From Cymbomonas tetramitiformis (Eukaryota > Chlorophyta > Pyramimonadophyceae > Pyramimonadales > Pyramimonadaceae), in the NCBI GenBank assembly GCA_001247695.2, contig LGRX02035166.1, positions 95,552 to 159,551 of the forward strand: a stretch of DNA of 64,000 bases, read 5' to 3'. A model generated the notes under the pieces. The model searched no databases and was not told the origin of the DNA. It was given only the letters and a program-made list of their open reading frames with translations. The position numbers and the translations under genes are program-made. How positions within the stretch are numbered: the first letter of the stretch is position 1; each line of letters begins with the position of its first letter. Positions 41,301 through 53,300 of the stretch are shown piece after piece.

Positions 41301-44300
41301 CGGCACCCCAGAGAGCCCTGTGAAATGCTGTTTATGGAGGGCATCGGCGGAGCTCGCACGCAGGATCTCGTGGCACCCGCAGAGAGCTCCGTGAAATGCG
41401 GTTTATGGAGGGCATCGGGCGGAGCTCGCACAGCAGGACCTCATGGCACCTGCAGAGAGCCCCGTGAAATGCTGTTTATGGAGGGCATCGAGCGGAGCTC
41501 GCATAGCAGGACCTCATGGCACCCGNNNNNNNNNNNNNNNNNNNNNNNNNNNNNNNNNNNNNNNNNNNNNNNNNNNNNNNNNNNNNNNNNNNNNNNNNNN
41601 NNNNNNNNNNNNNNNNNNNNNNNNNNNNNNNNNNNNNNNNNNNNNNNNNNNNNNNNNNNNNNNNNNNNNNNNNNNNNNNNNNNNNNNNNNNNNNNNNNNN
41701 NNNNNNNNNNNNNNNNNNNNNNNNNNNNNNNNNNNNNNNNNNNNNNNNNNNNNNNNNNNNNNNNNNNNNNNNNNNNNNNNNNNNNNNNNNNNNNNNNNNN
41801 NNNNNNNNNNNNNNNNNNNNNNNNNNNNNNNNNNNNNNNNNNNNNNNNNNNNNNNNNNNNNNNNNNNNNNNNNNNNNNNNNNNNNNNNNNNNNNNNNNNN
41901 NNNNNNNNNNNNNNNNNNNNNNNNNNNNNNNNNNNNNNNNNNNNNNNNNNNNNNNNNNNNNNNNNNNNNNNNNNNNNNNNNNNNNNNNNNNNNNNNNNNN
42001 NNNNNNNNNNNNNNNNNNNNNNNNNNNNNNNNNNNNNNNNNNNNNNNNNNNNNNNNNNNNNNNNNNNNNNNNNNNNNNNNNNNNNNNNNNNNNNNNNNNN
42101 NNNNNNNNNNNNNNNNNNNNNNNNNNNNNNNNNNNNNNNNNNNNNNNNNNNNNNNNNNNNNNNNNNNNNNNNNNNNNNNNNNNNNNNNNNNNNNNNNNNN
42201 NNNNNNNNNNNNNNNNNNNNNNNNNNNNNNNNNNNNNNNNNNNNNNNNNNNNNNNNNNNNNNNNNNNNNNNNNNNNNNNNNNNNNNNNNNNNNNNNNNNN
42301 NNNNNNNNNNNNNNNNNNNNNNNNNNNNNNNNNNNNNNNNNNNNNNNNNNNNNNNNNNNNNNNNNNNNNNNNNNNNNNNNNNNNNNNNNNNNNNNNNNNN
42401 NNNNNNNNNNNNNNNNNNNNNNNNNNNNNNNNNNNNNNNNNNNNNNNNNNNNNNNNNNNNNNNNNNNNNNNNNNNNNNNNNNNNNNNNNNNNNNNNNNNG
42501 CCTGATCGATGCATGCGAGTCTGGTTTAACTGGGAGGTTTCAGAGTGTGTGAGGGTGGTGCGGGCTGCGGTAGACGATTGGAGGTGTAATATACATGAGG
42601 AGTGAGGAGAGCACAAGCAGCTTCCGTTTTCTAATCAGTGGAAGCATTGTGACTCAGAACAGTGCTCGGGTACGTCCAACGTGCGATGAGGACACACATT
42701 TGATATGCCACTTCACCGCAACCTCTGCATCCACGGCCTGATCTGATAGCCTGCTCCTCTCTGAGTGTGCCATGGGTGCCTGCATAACGGAATTTGTGTG
42801 AATGCTTTGCCTCGCGCCAACGGGCAGACCACCTGCGCCCTAAGTACCGGAGGGTTCCCCCATCCCATGCGATTATCCACAGCGTTCCACCAACCCCTAC
42901 TTCTGCGTGCGTCCAGAGGGTTTCACCAATCCCCGCTGCGTGTGTCGGGAGGGCTCCACCGATGCCCCCCTTGCAAGTGTGAGAAGGGTTCCACTGAACA
43001 GCGCGCATGTCCATAACGTTTCCCCGTTGTGTGCATATCGGGTTGATATCGTCAACCCCCCCTTTGCACGTGTCACGAGGGTTGCACCAATCCCCCCCTT
43101 TGTCACGAGGGTATTCTGCACCGATCCCTTTGCGCGTTGTCACGAGGGTTTTCCCACCGATCCCCTTTGCGCGTGTCACGAAGATGTTCATGCACCGATC
43201 ACCCTCAGTGCCAGGTGGTCAGTTGTAGCCTCCCACCACTTTGCGCGTGTCACGAGTAGGGCTGCACAACTGATCCCCTTTGCGTGTCACGAGGGTTTCA
43301 CCCCATCCCCTCATGCTGTTGTCAAGGCCAGAGGGTTTCAATCACCGATCCCCCCTTTGCGCGTGTCTCGTGTTCACATTTACATTTTGGCCTGCTGAGA
43401 TTGAGACTGAAGCTCGGCCCTCGTGACTTAGCAGGCCTGCTGGTGGAAGTCTTGCTGAGCAAGAAGGGGGTGTGAGGGTGCACCAGACTCATGGAGGTGT
43501 GCTGCGGCACTATTCTGTGACCGATGGTGCCGACTGCGATATTTTCATCACTCGATGCAGCATCTCGGAGAACAATGCGGTGGGTCTGTTTGTGCTTATT
43601 CTTGGACTGATTCCTTTGGCATCATGTAACTACAAAGGGTCGGCTGCACTATGATTGTTGTACCCTCACCAGGGATTAAAGGATTTAGCACACACACTTT
43701 GGGACAGTTATCCGGATTCTCCAGAGCTTAGCTGGTGTGGGTGGATTATCCTCGGACCGATTCTTTTGCCATCACATAACCGCAAAGGATCCACTGCACT
43801 AAACACCCTCACCAGAAATTAAAATATTCCGTTGTGTTTGTATATTCATATCTGGCGCGTCGCTGTGAACGGGGGCGGCCGCCGGATGGGAGTGGGTTTT
43901 GAGAGGCGGTTGTCCCTGTGGTGCCATTCTGGCGGGCACTGCCTCTGGCGGGCCCTGGTTTTCTCCCTGGGATGGAGTAGGCTTCGGCCGCCCCTCCTCG
44001 CGCCGGAGAGTGTGTGCGCAATTCCTTGAACTGGCTGCAGCCTTGGAGGAGCTTACACATGAACTCGCGCACAACACTGTTTCGGATGCGCACCCTTCGT
44101 GGTTGTTGCCTCAGGGTCGCCGGCAAGTCAGTCTCTGCTATTCTGGCCAAGCGCGTCGCTTTGAATCCTAGAACATGGTCATGGCGAGATAATCCGGCGA
44201 ATGGTGAGACGAGCACCCTCGGGCACTTGCTGAGCGGTTTGAGGGGAAGGATGTGCGGCGCCCGCTTGATACCGCGGAGAGCAGCCTCCTACACCTATGC

Positions 44301-47300
44301 TCACTGGGAGCTGGCAGCGTGCATTGGAGTGAGGAGTGCGGGCGATGGGGTATAGCGCATGGAATTTGGAGGTGGAACTGAAGGAAGCGGTGGCGGGGGT
44401 TGCTGTTTGGTGTGCGGTGGAGCGGGCAGAGCACGGGAGGCATTTTGGCCCTCGAGGGGGGCGCTCTCGGCGGAGTGGCAGTGCCTATAAGGATTAGCGA
44501 CAGCAACGTGACGCAGAACAGAGCCGAGGTGCGCTGCGGGAGTTCTCATTCACTATGCCAGCTCGCCGCGGCCCAGTGCTCGCGGCCAGCTTGTCATGGA
44601 TTTACTGAGGGGGTGGATAATGGGTTAAGTACTTCCCGGGGAGGAGAGATTTCTGCAGAGACTGGTGGTGCTTACAAGGACCAAAAGATACACCAAACTT
44701 TTGAGTACTTCGAGGGAGGTGGTAGGCAGCTGGGAAGCTGAAGAGTCAGCCCAACTGCAGGGGCTCACGCCAACCTGCAAGTTCCTTTACCCAACAGGCT
44801 GGCGCTTCTGCTCCCAAATGCCACACAGGCAGGCCGGCAGACCCCCGGGCTCCTCCCCCAACCTTAGCAGACAATCTTACTGCAGGCAAGCCTGAGTGGC
44901 AGCTCCAGCCTCCACACCTTCTTTCTGACAGCCACATCCTCAGAGCTTGACCGGCACTTCTTTCCAACCACCCCCTCACACTCTGACATCCTAACCCAAG
45001 TCCTCCTCCTCACAGAGCACGTCACACAAATCAAATCTCTCCCTCAATACAACCGCACCATCCACCAAAGCAAGCAAGCAATCAACACCACTTCTCAAAC
45101 ACACATTCCAAACAACAATATGCACTTGCACCCCGCAATCAAGCACTCCCCCCGGATAACAGCACCATCACCTCAGGCAGGCAATCAAATAACATTACTT
45201 CCAGAAAACACATCTTAGAAGCAAGAAAACAACTTTTATAAATTCTAGGAGTAAAGTGTATTTCGTCAATACCAAACCAGACTTTCTTTCTACTCCTTCA
45301 TACAAAAACTTTCAAAACTACCTTTCTAAAGGTCTCAGAAACAATCTGAATCTGCCAAGCACTTTCCATCAAACTACTTTTACATCTGCACTCATCTGCA
45401 CATCACGTGCCCGTCATCTCGGCTGCACCGTATCTCGCTGCCGTCAGCCCGGCTACCGGTGTCTTCTTTTCACTTCTCGCAGCTCGCTTGCCCGTGCTCG
45501 GGCGACTTGCAGCTCCTGCAAACGTGGATAAAGTTGCAGTCTCTTCCCTTCTTACATCCCTCCTTTTTCTGAAAGAAATCACAAATTCTGTCCTTCCTTC
45601 CTTTTTCCGCTCCTTGCTCCTTCCGGTGTCCCTTGTCACGGTTCCTTTCCTCCAGCAAACTCTGCGCCTCTCGTTGCGCTGGTGCATACTCGTACTGAAA
45701 TCGGTGTCCCAGTCTAATCGGGTCCCACGAATCCAACCTCCCGTCCTCAATGTCACTCCTCACCTGCGCGTCAAAATCGTACACTTCGGTCCAACTGTGT
45801 CTGTCCGCAAGTTTCATAATCCACGCAACGTACTGCCTGAACTCTGCGCGTTCCTCCTTCGTTTCCAGTCCTTCCAACATCTCCATGTTCTGCTCAAGGA
45901 ACTGATCCTTCGTCAGACGCGGAATCGAAACTGAATTCATCTCGCCTGTCGCAATGTCCGCAACTACACTCTTCCTAAGCTTCACGCTCGGAAGCTCCCT
46001 CAACCGAAACACAGATCCGCCTCCTTTTTTTCGCTGCCGGCGCGTGCCCCGGAATCACCGACGCCAGGTACACGTCTATCCTGCGTTTGAGCTCCGCGTC
46101 CTTCGCCGGCCCATCCGGCGAAACACCTGCTGCAAATTTATCTTTTTTTATTTTTCAGTTTCGGCGCAACCGCTTCTTCCTCCGTCTCGGCAAAAAACTC
46201 CTCGCCTGGTGCCTCTTCCTCATTCTCCTCGTTATCATCGTCGTCCTCCCGCGCCGGTTTCTCGCTGGTACGGTTTTCCGACGCAGACTGCTGCGGCACC
46301 TCCGGGACGTTCAATCCCAGCTCACCAACCAACACCTCCACGCACTGCTCCGCTGCCTCCATAAGTGCTGCCACAAAATTTGGTCGCTCTCTCGCAGGAG
46401 GTTTCAAAATCGCCTTCTCCGTCACCTTCCCTTGCCCGTTCCGCTCCGCCGGCGTAAACCCGCCGGGCGACAGACCGAAGTTCAGCATCTCCAACGCACT
46501 CGGTAAATCCGCCACTTCAAAAAAGCGCAAACACGGATCCAAAGCTGGCGCTACCCCGTCGCACTTCTTTTCCATTCCATGACCCGTCGCCAAAATCCGT
46601 GTCACCAGTCGCAGGTTCGAGAACACCGACTTCATCGCCTCCTCCGATCTCCCCCCCGCTGCTTCCGCTGCTGCTGCCATTGTTCGTTCTTTCTTCAAAA
46701 TTCCACGAGAACTATTGTAAGAAACTTTAACTTTTTTAGTTGGTAAACTCGGAGCCCAGAAGTATTCGCAGAATGGTGAAGTTTGCCTTTCGCAAAGCTT
46801 TCAAAGCTTTCCGAAAGGCCTTTCATACTCACGAAACTCAGGTGATGGAGTGCAGGCCGTCCGATGCCCTGCCTTTCCCGTCGTTTCAAGTGTCGCTCCA
46901 CATCACGCTGTGATGTTTCATCAGTCGAGATGTCTTTCCATCTCCCAGAACCTCTTCACCTTCCGTGACGTGACAGTGACCAGTCATGACGCGGGCATTC
47001 CATGCCGTCAGACTTTGAGACCCTGTCTCTCCCACCACCGTTCAGGTTGTCGCAACGCGACCAATCCAAAGTCAGAAAAGTTGTACTGCCGGATTCCTCG
47101 GAACTCCGTCCCGAGGGGAAAATCCCCAGTGAGCAAAAACAAAAAAACTCAGAAAAAATCGTCGGGCCCTTGGCGGGCCTCGGGCTTAATTCTTCAGGGT
47201 CAGAAATTCCCTCCCCCGTACTTCCAGCATAATTGCGAAATAAATTGCTCAATTATCCACACGATGACGCCGTGAATGTAGTGTGGATTGTTGCCTTCAC

Positions 47301-50300
47301 TGTGGATCGGCGGTGGTTCGATGTAAATGTCGAGCCCGGATTTTGATCGGGTCGCGCGAGAAGGGGCTGCACTGAGCCTGCTGCCGAGCTGTAAACAGAG
47401 TAGTGGAGGCGTGGCTTACCTTAATGAAGCTGGGAGCATGGAAATCATCGACAGCATCATTGCAAAGAACACGGCGGAGGTGAGTCCATTTGCTATCCGC
47501 TCCGAGCACATGTTATGATGCCTTCTCGCCTCACCTATGCATCCAAAGTGTTGTGCTGAGCGGCTCCTTCTCGTAAAGCGCTGTGCGCACCGCGTGCCTG
47601 CAGCGACGTGCGGAGTTGGTGTTTGTCGTGGTGCACATGCGGGGTACGAGTGTGGGAAACGGATTCCGAGACTCAGTACGGCTGAAAGAAGGCTTCATCT
47701 CCTTATTGGCTCGGGGGTGTGGAGGTGGTACAGGAAGTTGGAGGCGTTTTTTATGTGCTCGACAGTGGCAACGTGACCATTAGCGGAAGCAGTGTAGAAC
47801 AAAATTATGCTTGGGTGAGTTCGCATGCACCCCAGTGGCTCTGAAGATCGATGACACCAGTTGCGTGGCGAAGATTTGTTCCGTTCAAATGCGTTGTGTC
47901 AGCGATGGGGTGGGTGTGAGGGTGGCTCAGAGCTCTGGAGGCGTGCTCGATATGGGCAGCAGCGCCACTGTGCACATCATTGGCAGCAACTTGAGCGAGA
48001 ACTATGGTGGGGTAAGTGGCGGGTTGATGAACCGGGAGGAATGAGAGGGGTTGTGCATCCTCTGTGCTTCGCGTTTGGTATTCATCTTCAATCTCTCGCC
48101 TCCGCCCTCAGCGATCCTCGGCATCCTGGTTTTGCGTATCGCGTGAAACGCATATTCGCTAAACATGGCCCACCTTGGATAGGGCGACGCCGGATACTGT
48201 TTCTCTGAGGAGGTGAGGGGCTCCGTGAAGCCCTTCCCCCGACATGGGAGCACACCCGAGAAGCTTTTTAGCAGAAAATATCTGCGTCTCCAGAAAAGCT
48301 GCGTCTCCCACAGCCCTCTGTTCAGAAAGGTTGGTGGAATGGAGTTTCACATGGACCACGGCACCGTCCCTATGATGAAGAGACTCGCCTACAATCATGG
48401 ACCCCTGAAGTATCCGCCATTCAGGGGATGGCAGCCACGGCCCACCAAGCCAGAACGCTCCCTGATGCCGGAGTGCTGGCACTGCCGGCCGGGGGGATGG
48501 CTTTTTCCGTTGCAGGAACACGGAGGCGCCTTGTACCTCAAACCCGGATCCTTGCATATCAGTCAAAGTACATTTCGTGCAAACAGCGCATCGGTACATG
48601 TTCCCGCACGCGCGCCATTGATATGCCACCTTTAACAATGGACGTACCGGAATGTGAGTGTGTAGATTCCACTGCGCTTCGGTACACAGCGCTTTCAACA
48701 TCTGAGCTCCGAGCAAAGGGTCTCTGATTACCTAGCACCCACACGCGCCTCCGAGTGCCCTATTGCATGAGTTCCACCAGCTTGACACAGTTCCTTGAAA
48801 TACGTGTCTCGTGGCTCGCTCATGTCGAGAACGGGCGCGCACACATGCCACCACCCTGCTTGCCAGTACCCCCATAGGAAACCCCCAGCATGTGAAGTGC
48901 TCTCCTCTGCCCTCAACGTCCAGTACGCTCGCGGCACCCCTTGACCAAGGCCAACCGATCTCCTGGCTTGGGCACCCTCACTTCCTTCTGCATTACAGTG
49001 AACAGATACAACCTGCCCTCGTCCTCATCCCACCAGAAAGAGTAAGCTCCGGAGGTCTCACCTCACTTGGAATATCTCACACGCCCCCCTCGTTCTGAGC
49101 CACTGCATGCACCGCTCATTTGTGTTCACAGCTGTGAACTCTCGACGCTCCGGCTGCTGCTGCGCTGCGTTCACCATCAGCCGCGCACACAAATCCAGCC
49201 GTACACATCACGCGCAACTCTCGCCATACTCAACCTGCGCTTACACTCCCCACCACCCCGTGCGCCCTAAGCTCCCCGCAACCATCGCCTCCCCAAGCCA
49301 CTCGACGCTTTACCGACCCCCAAGCAGCCCCCTTTCATGCGCCAGAGGTGATGACTGAGCTTTGCGCACCCGTGGGGTTGGGCGTGATCAGGGTGTAGGG
49401 GGAGCAGTGGGTATGCTTGGGGCTTCGAATATGTACATCCACGAGGACGTCCTCTTCGAGCAAAACCAGGGCGGCTCAGGCAATGCTCACCCGCGTGTCT
49501 CTCGAGGCGTGTAGGGGCGCTCTTCGAGCAAAACCAGGGCGGCTCAGGCAATGCTTCACAGTTCGATGTTGACAGCGTTGTGTTTAAGAAATCGCTTATG
49601 CTGAAGGAAGCGCTCACATATGCCTGCTTGGTTCGCAACCTATTCTTGAGGCTCCTCCGAGACACCCGCTGCTCCCGGTGTGAGAGGCATGCGATGCACG
49701 CCACTAAGCAACCACCCCCTAGATCACGGCAACCCAGGAAAGTCAAGTCAGGGTGGTGATTCTCCAATTGCTCCGAAGAAATACAGCTTTCTTTGCGGGG
49801 GGTGGGGCAAATGAGGTGTCCAGTCCACTGTGAAGTGTTGAGCTTGATCGCAGCCCATGAAGTCTCTCAGGGTGCAGAGCTAGGGGCTAGGGGCTATAAT
49901 GAACGACTGGACTATAACCAGCCGAACCTACGTGACGAGAGGATGGGAGGGAAACCTGCGAAGGGAGCTGCCCCAAAGCTATGTAGGCGGCTTCGTTTTC
50001 CGCGGTCCTCTGTGGCCTGCCATGCGGGGGCATGCTCGATTTTCGGACGTCACTCGAGACGGTCAAGCCATAGGGCTAAGCCCCTCTACCCGCGCTGCCA
50101 GCCTGGGTGTAGGGGAATGTGCAAGACAGCGTGCACCGATGGCGTGGAGGGTGCCCGAGATCTTTGGCACTTGTGAGCTCAGAGAGTCTGTCCTGCCCGA
50201 GGAGGACAGGCTCCTGCGGGAGGCCGGCCCTCCGTGGCTCGTGCGCTCGCATGGTAGGCATTGCTGGTGGCCATCCGATGGCCGGTAACGGGCGTGCATT

Positions 50301-53300
50301 GGGTCGCCTGCCAGGTGGAGCGATTCACTGTCAAAAGGGCACGGAGGTAGTTTTCTGGTCCTCCTCGAGGCTGCTGCACAACTTCGCGATGCAAGGTGAG
50401 TGGGCGAGCGGCGGCCGTGCACATTTGCCTGAAAGTGCGATTCCCCCGCACCAGGGCATCGTGGAGGCTGCACGTGGCATTGGCAGCACTCTGCTGAGCG
50501 ACGTGCGGCGAGCGTGGCCAAATGCTAGTGCCTCACATGGACCCCCCCTCGCTCCCTCTGCTCCTTCGATCTTATTTTTTGTGGTGAGTCTGGTGCACAT
50601 GACGGCGTTGTGATGGGTGGGAGGCATTCACCATGGTATAGGGGGCGCCATCTACGTCGGCACCGGCTGCGCGGTCAGCTTCCAGGCTGGTGGAAGACTT
50701 CAAGGGAACACGGCAAGGCAACAGGTGTGTTCTCGCCACGCTTCTGCGCTGTGGCACACGCGCCGTGTCGACCAATGAGCTGCCCTGTTAGTTCCAGGGA
50801 GGCTTTGGCAGCAGCTCGAGCTGGGCATCAGGACAAACGAACAAAACATAGAAAAAGGAACACCCTTTTCGGGGTGTGGGGCTTGTATGCCCCACGACTC
50901 CTTGCGCATGAGGGCACGGAGATGCTCGGCGATGCCTGGGGATGGCTGTTGACAAGGAGTCTTACATTTGCCGCAGCGGAGACTTGCGCTGGCCACAGGC
51001 TGACGCTCAACCGGTCGGGAGTCCTATGCCTATGCATGTCTGTGATATGATATATCTGCGGCTCGTTGTTGGTCGAATGATTGTACCTCAAGATCATCGG
51101 CTGCGATGCTTCGAGGGCGTCTTTGAATCGTATTCCGCCAGAGCCGCGTTTGACCTTGATGCGCTTCTTAAAGTATGTGGTGTGCAAGAGCGAGAGTCCA
51201 CAAGTGTGTGGGATGGGACATGGGAAAGTAAGAGTGGCTGAGGAGGCTGGGAAGAGGGGAATGAGGGGCTTTTGGAAAAGGGTGGCGCGCTGTACCTGGC
51301 TTTTAAGGCAACACTGAGTGCAGTGGATATCGATATTGACTCCAACTCAGTGGAGCAGTTTGCCGGGGGAGGCATCAGCGCTGACACCGAAAGTCAAGTG
51401 CTATTGCGTCACTCGCTTGTGAGGAATAACAAAGTGGTGACTGGCGGTGGAGGTGCGCACCGCACCAGGAGCGCCCCTCTTCCCCACACCGCCACCGTGT
51501 TGTGCCGCAGAGAATGTTCGTAGTGAAGTTTGTGAGGTCGGTAGTCACACCACAGGGCCGCCTCCATTGGTCCGCTCGGGGCGTGCAGCCCGAATTGAGC
51601 TGTGCGCTGTTCTTTGAGGGAATATTGAAAGATCCGGCAGCGTTTCGGGGTGCTGAAGTAGGCAGGTCGCGTGGTTTATTCAGGTTTTAATTTTCCGGGG
51701 AGCAAATTTTGATGATTTCCGGTGCAAAAGCTCTCCGGTGCAAAAGCTCTCCGGTGCAAAAGCTCTCCGGTGCAAAAGTTGATTGTACCGGAAACAATGA
51801 AAAAAACTTATATGTTTCCGGTGCAAAAACGTAGATTCCAGAAGCATAGCTGGCGCTGGCGCTGGAGGCGGTGCGCGGGTGGTACTCGGGCGGTGCGTGG
51901 GGCAGGGAGGGTGGGGGGTGTGGAATATTCTTTGTTCCGAAAATATATAAGAAATTCCATATTTCTGTAGCAAATGATGATTGTACCGGAAACAATCAAT
52001 ATTTGCTACAGAAATATCTATTGTTCCTGAAATATATAGCAACAGTTGATTGTTCCCGGTACAATCAATATTTGCTCCCGGAATAATATAAACCCGGTTT
52101 ATTCTCGGGAATCGTATCGGATCTGACAGATTGAGATTTGTGAATGAATGAACGGCCCCGAGTAGGCTACCTAGCTCAACCCTTTGTGGCAGGCCGTGCT
52201 TTTGGAAGGTGTTAAGGCAGTGCAAGCCTTCCAGCAGGCAGACGCAGCGGCAGACGCAGCGGCAGATGCAATACCATACGTTTCCCTTTGTCTGAATCCT
52301 TCTGAGTGCATGCTCTTTGTATCACCCCGGCGAACAAGTATTTTACCCGAAGTTGGATTATATTTGCGAAGGATATCCCATCTGGTCATGCTGCGTTCCG
52401 CCTGCCCGAGTGCCTTGAGAAAAGTTGAGAATGCCGCTCAACACCTCCCGCTGCCGCACTTTGGTCATGCTGCGTTCCGCCTGCCCGAATGTCTTGAGAA
52501 AAGTTGATTTCTTTTGCTCTTCACATCTCATTGCCAACAGGCACACTGCATAGCATTTCATTAAAAATAGCTTTCTTCTTACATGCTTTAAAGTGTGTGA
52601 GAGAAAATCTCTTTTTGGAATGTCTTCTCTAGGCTGATTCACAGCTTCACATACTTTTTAGGCTGATGCACAGCTTCTAAGGCAAAATGTTTAGAGTCTT
52701 CTGGGTTGGGTGGGTAGGGAAGGCAAAAGAACAGAGCTGCGGATTCCCACGGGCGGAACTCCTAAATACTGTCGTGTGTAAAGCCTTTAGATCTAACTCA
52801 GCTGCTGATTTTGATCTAACGGCTCAGGAAACTCTGATCGATCTACCGGCACAGAAACCTCTAAAATTCCGCAGGCTCCAATTTAACCATTTCTTTTGCT
52901 CTTCACATCTCATTGCCATGTAACAGAGATCATTAGGCACACTGCTCTGTGCCAGGCTGCCGCTGCTGCTGCTGTCGCCATCTCGGAGTGGTCCACCCGA
53001 AGTACTTCTCCATGTGCTCGTCGGGAACAGCTGCCGGGTCAATGTAGGAGTGGATGGCAGAGGACAGCTGAGACCAGCCGCCCAGGAAGCAGCACTTCTC
53101 AAGCGCCGCGCCCACAGCCCTGGCACAGGTACAAGCCCCCTTGCGGGTGCTGTGGCCAGAGAAGTGTCCCCCTTCCGGAGGGACACACCCAAGCCTCCCC
53201 AATGCCAACTGCACCCAGCCATTAGCTTGCGCCGACTGGAGCTTTCCTTGCTCCCACGGCAGCCTCCAGTAGCTGCCCTGCACTTCCGAGCCCGTCACCG

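Noticed and set aside
41178..42616. Long ORFs crossing the N run on both strands
   Set aside because: They exist only because N codons are not stops.
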